From: Bacteroidales bacterium
Lineage (GTDB): Bacteria; Bacteroidota; Bacteroidia; Bacteroidales; Muribaculaceae
Direction of reading: 5' to 3'
Length of the DNA: 10,895 bases
Assembly (NCBI GenBank): GCA_004557195.1
Contig: SFER01000061.1
Location: forward strand, 1-10,895
In this document: positions 7,218-10,895 of the stretch, piece by piece
Numbering within the stretch: position 1 is the first letter of the stretch
Layout: each line of letters opens with the position of its first letter
Position numbers and translations under genes: made by a program
The notes under the pieces: generated by a model
Told to the model about the DNA's origin: nothing
The model's input: only the letters and a program-made list of their open reading frames with translations
The model's database searches: none

Positions 7218-7254
7218 GGGTAATGATTAATGAGTATTAAAATCGGGTAAAACT

Positions 7255-7285
7255 TTTGGATTGACGAAAAAAAACGTTATTTTTG
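7255..7285 (+). promoter_or_regulatory. Promoter of the small membrane protein-CoA transferase unit
   Basis: TTTG at 7255-7258, a 19-nt spacer and TATTTTTG at 7278-7285 fully match the Bacteroidota promoter. The start would fall near 7292, leaving a leader of about 20 nt before the ATG at 7314. No other promoter of this quality precedes the CoA transferase. Confidence 0.75.
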
Positions 7286-7313
7286 GCGAATAATATTTAT
7301 TCTGTAGCGTAGA

Positions 7314-7865
7314 ATGTCCGAAATTATAGTTTACATAATAATCGTTATTCTCTGCATTGTCCTTAATGCGTTGAAGAAAAAGAATTTACCCCAAAATCCA
7401 AATTTCGAAGGACAAAACGACAGAAATAGGGGAGGGGTGGGAAACAATTCTCTGCCGGGGGCTGGAAACGGCTCTATGTCACGCTATGATTATGAACCGG
7501 AGATGCAGAACACCAATTCTCCCATCACCGTCGAAGATATTGAGAATATTACCTGGTCCGATTTGATTGGCATGCTGCAAGGCGAGAAAATCAAACGTAG
7601 CCGAGCTCAGAGGCGCGCTCCCGAGTCTCCGGTTGCCGAAACTCGTCGCCAATCTCATCAGCCTGATACAGTCCCTCCAATGCCCGAAACTCCGTCTGCC
7701 GCGTTTCTCGACAGTGCTCGTGAAGGCGCTTCTTCGCTCGCTCGAAACTCTTCCTCTCAGATTAACGACGATGCCTATGCTCCGCATCACGATGCTGCTC
7801 CCGTGACTGCCGCCGAATGGCGTAAGGCTATTATTGCAAGTGAAATTTTGAATCGAAAATATTAA
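7314..7865 (+). CDS. Small single-pass membrane protein of unknown function
   Basis: I do not recognise a named family. The 183-residue product has one N-terminal membrane helix (residues 3-20, IIVYIIIVILCIVLNAL) followed by Lys-Lys-Lys, so the rest is probably cytoplasmic. Residues 22-60 are Gly/Asn-rich and likely disordered. An acidic helix-like patch, VEDIENITWSDLIGMLQG (73-90), is followed by a basic segment (EKIKRSRAQRR, 91-101), then a Pro/Ser/Ala-rich linker. The protein ends with AAEWRKAIIASEILNRKY. I recall similar SEILNRKY-type endings in other short Bacteroidales membrane proteins, suggesting a conserved C-terminal docking helix. It has its own strong promoter and lies 18 nt before the CoA transferase, so the two are likely co-transcribed. 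Whether they work together is unknown. Confidence 0.8.
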   Translation: MSEIIVYIIIVILCIVLNALKKKNLPQNPNFEGQNDRNRGGVGNNSLPGAGNGSMSRYDYEPEMQNTNSPITVEDIENITWSDLIGMLQGEKIKRSRAQRRAPESPVAETRRQSHQPDTVPPMPETPSAAFLDSAREGASSLARNSSSQINDDAYAPHHDAAPVTAAEWRKAIIASEILNRKY

Positions 7866-7883
7866 CCCTTAAAACTATTTAGA

Positions 7884-9380
7884 ATGTCATTCCCAATTAT
7901 CTCGGCTCAACAAGCAGCCGAATATGTGAAAGATGGTTACAATGTAGGATTCTCGGGCTTTACTGCATCGGGAACTCCCAAGGTGGTGCCCCCGGCTATC
8001 GCCGAACTTGCAGAGCGTGAACATGCTGCGGGACGTCCGTTCAAAATCAGTATGTTTACCGGTGCTTCTACCAACGATTTCGTTGATGGCGCTTTGGCAC
8101 GTGCTAAAGCGGTGAACTTCCGCACTCCCTATCAGTCGTGCAAGGATATGCGTGCCGCTCTCAACTGCCATGAGGCTCACTATGCCGATGCTCACCTTTC
8201 CGAACTCGCCCAAAAAATGCGTTACGGCTTCTTCGGCAAACTCAATGTTGCCATTCTTGAGGTCGCTGACTACAACGACAATGGCGAGGTTGTGCTCGGC
8301 ACAGGTCTCGGTATCGCTCCCACTATCGTCGCTATGGCTGACATCGTAATCTTGGAGCATAACACCACAATCAACCCCAAATTGCGTGGCTTCCACGATG
8401 TGTATATGCCTCTCGACCCGCCTTATCGCCGCGAAATCCCTATCTACAAGCCAAGTGATAGAATCGGTGAGGTGGTGCTCAAAATCGACCCCAAAAAGAT
8501 TGTCGGTGTGGTTGAAAGCACCAACCCCGGCCATGTGGCTCCTTTCTCGCCTGCCGACGAGGTTACTATGCGCATCGGTGCCAATGTGTGCGATTTCCTC
8601 GCTCACGAACTCCGCGCCGGACGTATTCCCAAGGAATTCCTCCCGATGCAGAGTGGTGTGGGCAACGTGGCAAACGCCGTGCTTGCCGGTCTCGGTGAAA
8701 ACGACGAGATTCCTCCATTCCAAATGTACACCGAAGTGGTGCAAGACTCCGTGCTCGAACTTATGAAACATGGCAAATGCCGCTTCGCAAGCACATGCTC
8801 GCTCTCTATCAGCGACGAGGCTTTGCATGATTTCTACGAGAATATCGATTTCTTCCGCGACAAGATTGTGCTCCGTCCCGGCGAAATCTCCAACAATCCC
8901 GAAATCGTGCGCCGTCTCGGTCTTATCACTATGAACACCGCCCTCGAAGCCGACATCTTCGGTAATGTAAACTCCACTCACGTGCTCGGCACTAAGATGA
9001 TGAACGGTATTGGTGGCTCGGGCGACTTCACTCGCAATGCCTATTTGAGCATCTTCAGTTGCCCGTCGGTTACTAAGGGTGGCTCTATCAGCAATATCGT
9101 CCCAATGGCTTCGCATATCGACCACAGCGAGCACTCTGTCGATGTGATTATCACCGAGCAAGGTGTGGCCGACCTCCGCGGCTTGGATCCCATTCAACGC
9201 GCCGAGAAGATTATCGATAATTGCGCCAACCCCACTTATCGCCCGCTGCTCCGCGAATATCTCAGCATGGGCAAAGGCGGTCAAACTCCTCACACTCTTC
9301 ATGCTGCTCTCGCTTTCCACGAGGAATTCATGAATAGTGGCAACATGGCTGCAACCGACTTCTCCAAGTATGCAAAATAG
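7884..9380 (+). CDS. Succinate:acetate/propionate CoA transferase (acetyl-CoA hydrolase/transferase family)
   Basis: Moves CoA between succinyl-CoA and acetate or propionate through a glutamyl-CoA intermediate; cytoplasmic. At 498 residues it matches the SucCoA-transferase group (AarC/Cat1-like). Glu284 within MYTEVVQDSV fits the catalytic Glu of that group (Glu294 in Acetobacter AarC), and GIGGSGDF (375-382) is the oxyanion-hole glycine motif. Other family stretches are FSGFTASGTPK (23-33), VESTNPGH (210-217) and ITEQGVADLRG (423-433). In Bacteroidales such enzymes act in propionate formation by returning CoA from propionyl-CoA to succinate, or in acetate formation from acetyl-CoA. Sequence alone does not fix the acyl partner. 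It follows the small membrane protein by 18 nt. Confidence 0.93.
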   Translation: MSFPIISAQQAAEYVKDGYNVGFSGFTASGTPKVVPPAIAELAEREHAAGRPFKISMFTGASTNDFVDGALARAKAVNFRTPYQSCKDMRAALNCHEAHYADAHLSELAQKMRYGFFGKLNVAILEVADYNDNGEVVLGTGLGIAPTIVAMADIVILEHNTTINPKLRGFHDVYMPLDPPYRREIPIYKPSDRIGEVVLKIDPKKIVGVVESTNPGHVAPFSPADEVTMRIGANVCDFLAHELRAGRIPKEFLPMQSGVGNVANAVLAGLGENDEIPPFQMYTEVVQDSVLELMKHGKCRFASTCSLSISDEALHDFYENIDFFRDKIVLRPGEISNNPEIVRRLGLITMNTALEADIFGNVNSTHVLGTKMMNGIGGSGDFTRNAYLSIFSCPSVTKGGSISNIVPMASHIDHSEHSVDVIITEQGVADLRGLDPIQRAEKIIDNCANPTYRPLLREYLSMGKGGQTPHTLHAALAFHEEFMNSGNMAATDFSKYAK

Positions 9381-9411
9381 CAGTTGTTACTTTATAATTT
9401 AGTGATTATTC

Positions 9412-9446
9412 ATTGTCCCATAGCGCCTCGGGTGTTATGGGACAAT
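9412..9446 (+). terminator. 16-bp stem-loop between the CoA transferase and panE
   Basis: ATTGTCCCATAGCGCC at 9412-9427 pairs along its full length with 9431-9446 (two G-U pairs), closing a 3-nt loop. The downstream bases TCTAAAATTT are only weakly T-rich, so it may be the 3' end of the CoA transferase transcript or a leader element of panE. It lies 31 nt after one stop codon and 18 nt before the next start. No matching promoter is seen in the gap, which leaves read-through into panE possible. Confidence 0.5.
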
Positions 9447-9464
9447 TCTAAAATTTGTATAGAA

Positions 9465-10379
9465 ATGAAATATGCGATTGTTGGCTCGGGTGCTATCGGT
9501 GCCTATTATGGCGCAAAACTCGCTTATGCCGGCAACGAGGTGCATTTCCTTCTCCATTCCGATCACGATTTTGTGCGCCGGAATGGCTTGCAGGTCGATT
9601 CTTGCGACGGCAGTTTCCATCTCGATTCCCCTTCTGTGTATCGCTCCACTGCCGAGATGCCTCGTTGCGATGTGGTTATAGTTGCGCTCAAAACGGTGAA
9701 CAACCACCTGTTGCCTTCGCTGCTTCCTCCGTTGCTTGCGAGCGACACTCTCGTCTTGCTCATCCAGAACGGCATCGGTGTTGAAGCCGATGTGCAGGCA
9801 ATGTTCCCCGGCGTATGGCTTACCGCCGGGTTGGCATTTATCTGCTCTGCCAAGACCACTCCCGGCACTGTTAATCATCAGTGCTACGGTAGCATCAACA
9901 TCGGTAATTACTCCTGTCCCGACAAGTCGAAAGTGGCTCGAATGATTGCCGAGATGCAATCTGCCGGAATCGCTTCTGCCGAAGTGGATTATAACGAGGC
10001 GCGCTGGAAGAAGGCTGTGTGGAACATGCCTTTCAATGGCTTGACCGTGGCTTTGAACACGCAGACCAACTGCCTCCTTGCCAATCCTTCAACTCGCACA
10101 CTTGTCAAAGAGATGATGATGGAGGTGGTGGGCGCTGCTTGTGCGCTTGGCGTGAACGGGCTTGACGAGGCTTTTGCCGATAAGATGATTCAAAACACCT
10201 TGGAGATGACTCCCTACTCGCCAAGTATGAAACTCGACTTCGATTTCAAGCGCCCGATGGAGATTGAATATCTCTATTCCCGCCCCATTGTGCTCGCAAG
10301 GGAAGCCGGATTTGAAATGGGCAAACTTGCGATGCTCGAGCAGCAACTCCGTTTCATCCAGACGCAATACCTCGGCTGA
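9465..10379 (+). CDS. panE: 2-dehydropantoate 2-reductase (ketopantoate reductase)
   Basis: Reduces ketopantoate to pantoate with NADPH in pantothenate/CoA synthesis; cytoplasmic. The 304-residue product starts with MKYAIVGSGAIGAYYG, a Rossmann dinucleotide-binding motif at the very N-terminus. This is why the ATG at 9465 is chosen over a TTG at 9384, which would add 27 unrelated residues running through the hairpin. Key residues fit E. coli PanE spacing: K76 in VALKT, NG at 102-103, the catalytic pair K183/N187 in WKKAVWN, NPSTRTL (207-213), and S254/E266 in the substrate-binding region. Bacteroidales often carry several PanE/ApbA-like paralogues, so the substrate could differ. No other pantothenate genes are nearby. 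A strong terminator follows. Confidence 0.88.
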   Translation: MKYAIVGSGAIGAYYGAKLAYAGNEVHFLLHSDHDFVRRNGLQVDSCDGSFHLDSPSVYRSTAEMPRCDVVIVALKTVNNHLLPSLLPPLLASDTLVLLIQNGIGVEADVQAMFPGVWLTAGLAFICSAKTTPGTVNHQCYGSINIGNYSCPDKSKVARMIAEMQSAGIASAEVDYNEARWKKAVWNMPFNGLTVALNTQTNCLLANPSTRTLVKEMMMEVVGAACALGVNGLDEAFADKMIQNTLEMTPYSPSMKLDFDFKRPMEIEYLYSRPIVLAREAGFEMGKLAMLEQQLRFIQTQYLG

Positions 10380-10398
10380 CAGCATATCAAATCATAGG

Positions 10399-10438
10399 AA
10401 GAACGCCCCACAACTGCTTTCGTGAGGCGTTCTTTTTT
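10399..10438 (+). terminator. Rho-independent terminator of panE
   Basis: AAGAACGCC (10399-10407) and GGCGTTCTT (10426-10434) form a perfect 9-bp stem, extended by three pairs after one mismatch, and lead into a T run ending at 10438. It sits 20 nt after the panE stop. Confidence 0.9.
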
Positions 10439-10440
10439 GC

Positions 10441-10620
10441 TACAAAAAGAACACGGATTGCACGGATATAGCTCGCAGACGCTCGCACCGAGGACGGCAC
10501 CCCGAAGCGGGTGCTCCTGATCATAGCCCGGCACTTACGAAGTGGTGCCGGGTCGTTAGACATATATATAGGAATGCGTGCCAAAGGTGCGCCCCAAGAC
10601 CCCACAATACGTTAAAATCA
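10441..10620. repeat. Structured intergenic segment, candidate dispersed repeat
   Basis: No convincing gene lies here. The segment begins with a partial direct repeat, CACGGATTG then CACGGATAT (10453-10470). Two hairpins follow back to back: 10491-10518 (4+6 bp with a 2-nt bulge) and 10527-10552 (8 bp, CCCGGCAC with GTGCCGGG). The layout and wording resemble intergenic elements I recall from several Bacteroidales genomes, but copy number cannot be seen in one window. It is far more structured than the other gaps. Confidence 0.4.
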
Positions 10621-10673
10621 GGTTAAATCGCCAAAATTGTCGCAATCTGCACGCGCCCCGCATCACCGCGCCC

Positions 10674-10681
10674 TATCTTTG
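10674..10681 (+). promoter_or_regulatory. Candidate -7 promoter box for the terminal gene
   Basis: TATCTTTG matches TAnnTTTG exactly, 61 nt before the ATG at 10743. No TTTG or TTG occurs 19-20 nt upstream, so the promoter is incomplete or depends on an activator. Confidence 0.4.
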
Positions 10682-10703
10682 CACCAAGAAAAATCAAAAA
10701 TGC

Positions 10704-10734
10704 CTATTGGCCCTATTGGCCCTATTGGCCCTAT
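10704..10734 (+). repeat. 9-bp tandem repeat in the leader of the terminal gene
   Basis: Three exact copies of CTATTGGCC (10704-10712, 10713-10721, 10722-10730) and a partial fourth copy CTAT (10731-10734), ending 8 nt before the ATG at 10743 with an A-rich stretch between. The array lies inside the expected 5' untranslated region, where a change of copy number would alter the leader but not the reading frame. Confidence 0.85.
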
Positions 10735-10742
10735 AAAAAATC

Positions 10743-10895
10743 ATGCACTATACCCCGCAGGACATAATCAACGAAAACCTCGAGCGCCGCAAGGCCCTCG
10801 CCACCAGCGCACTCGCCTACATCCCAATCACCGGCGAAGGCTGCACCGGCGAGCGCGTCAGCGTCAGCCTCGCCAGCGGCACCCACTATGTCCCA
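10743..10895 (+). CDS. N-terminal part of an unrecognised protein (runs off the window)
   Basis: An open frame from ATG 10743 to the last base gives 51 residues starting MHYTPQDIINENLERRKA and containing PITGEGCTGERVSVSL. I do not recognise the family. It is read as real for three reasons. The residues look like ordinary globular protein, unlike the Arg/Pro/Gln-rich alternatives in the other frames. A -7 box and an A-rich pre-start region precede it. The third codon positions are strongly biased: about 37 of 51 codons end in C and 6 in G. That bias is stronger than in the genes upstream and may mark a transferred region beginning near here. The N-terminal wording vaguely recalls proteins of Bacteroidales mobile or phage-like regions, but this is too weak to name. 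Confidence 0.6.
   Translation, partial: MHYTPQDIINENLERRKALATSALAYIPITGEGCTGERVSVSLASGTHYVP

Noticed and set aside
7218..7254. Terminator after the S1/P1 nuclease gene
   Set aside because: No stem of useful length could be found in the short gap before the next promoter.
7887..9320. A 477-codon open frame on the minus strand opposite the CoA transferase
   Set aside because: It is an antisense shadow of a well-supported gene produced by codon bias. Its product is His/Glu/Ala-rich without family motifs, and no promoter is seen for it.
9384..9464. A TTG start extending panE by 27 residues
   Set aside because: The extension runs through the stable hairpin and places unrelated residues before a Rossmann motif that is normally at the N-terminus; the ATG at 9465 is preferred.
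10491..10552. tRNA or other folded RNA gene at the adjacent hairpins
   Set aside because: No cloverleaf, T-loop motif or acceptor stem can be built; the hairpins are simple and separate.
10704..10734. CRISPR array
   Set aside because: The units are 9 bp, directly abutting, without spacers, so this is a simple tandem repeat.
10700..10895. A frame from ATG 10700 beginning Met-(Pro-Ile-Gly)3
   Set aside because: After the repeat the product is Arg/Pro/His/Gln-rich, as expected from an off-frame reading of a C-rich gene. The frame from 10743 looks like a real protein. A short leader peptide remains possible.

Overview
The window looks like a chromosomal segment of a gut-type member of Bacteroidales (Bacteroidota). 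Four promoters match the Bacteroidota pattern TTTG-N19/20-TAnnTTTG, Shine-Dalgarno sequences are absent, one secreted protein ends in a type IX secretion (T9SS) sorting tail, and folP sits directly before a diadenylate cyclase gene. The style resembles Muribaculaceae or a neighbouring family, but that placement is only an impression.

Layout. 1-663: the 3' part of a sodium-dependent (NSS) transporter. 724-2356: folP (dihydropteroate synthase) and cdaA (c-di-AMP synthase), 16 nt apart. 2462-4123: an MFS transporter with its own promoter and a strong terminator. 4250-5884 (minus): a secreted beta-propeller protein of the DUF5074/BtuG-like type. Its ~390-nt leader holds a cobalamin riboswitch with promoter, then further RNA structure. 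6444-7217: a periplasmic S1/P1-type zinc nuclease, divergent from the riboswitch transcript. 7314-9380: a short single-pass membrane protein of unknown function followed by a succinate/acetate(propionate):CoA transferase, under one promoter. 9465-10379: a ketopantoate reductase (PanE/ApbA) with a stable hairpin before it and a terminator after it. 10380-10742: a structured intergenic stretch that may be a dispersed repeat, ending in a 9-bp tandem repeat. 10743-end: the start of an unrecognised, C-rich gene.

Functional links. The clearest regulatory story is B12: the DUF5074 propeller gene is read through a cobalamin riboswitch, which points to B12 capture outside the cell. The known BtuG proteins of Bacteroides are surface lipoproteins. 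This one has a plain signal peptide and a T9SS-like C-terminus, so it is probably delivered to the surface by a different route. The CoA transferase 2 kb away belongs to a family that closes the succinate-to-propionate pathway, whose methylmalonyl-CoA mutase needs B12; this link is metabolic context, not shared regulation. The other genes are ordinary housekeeping or transport genes in short transcription units.
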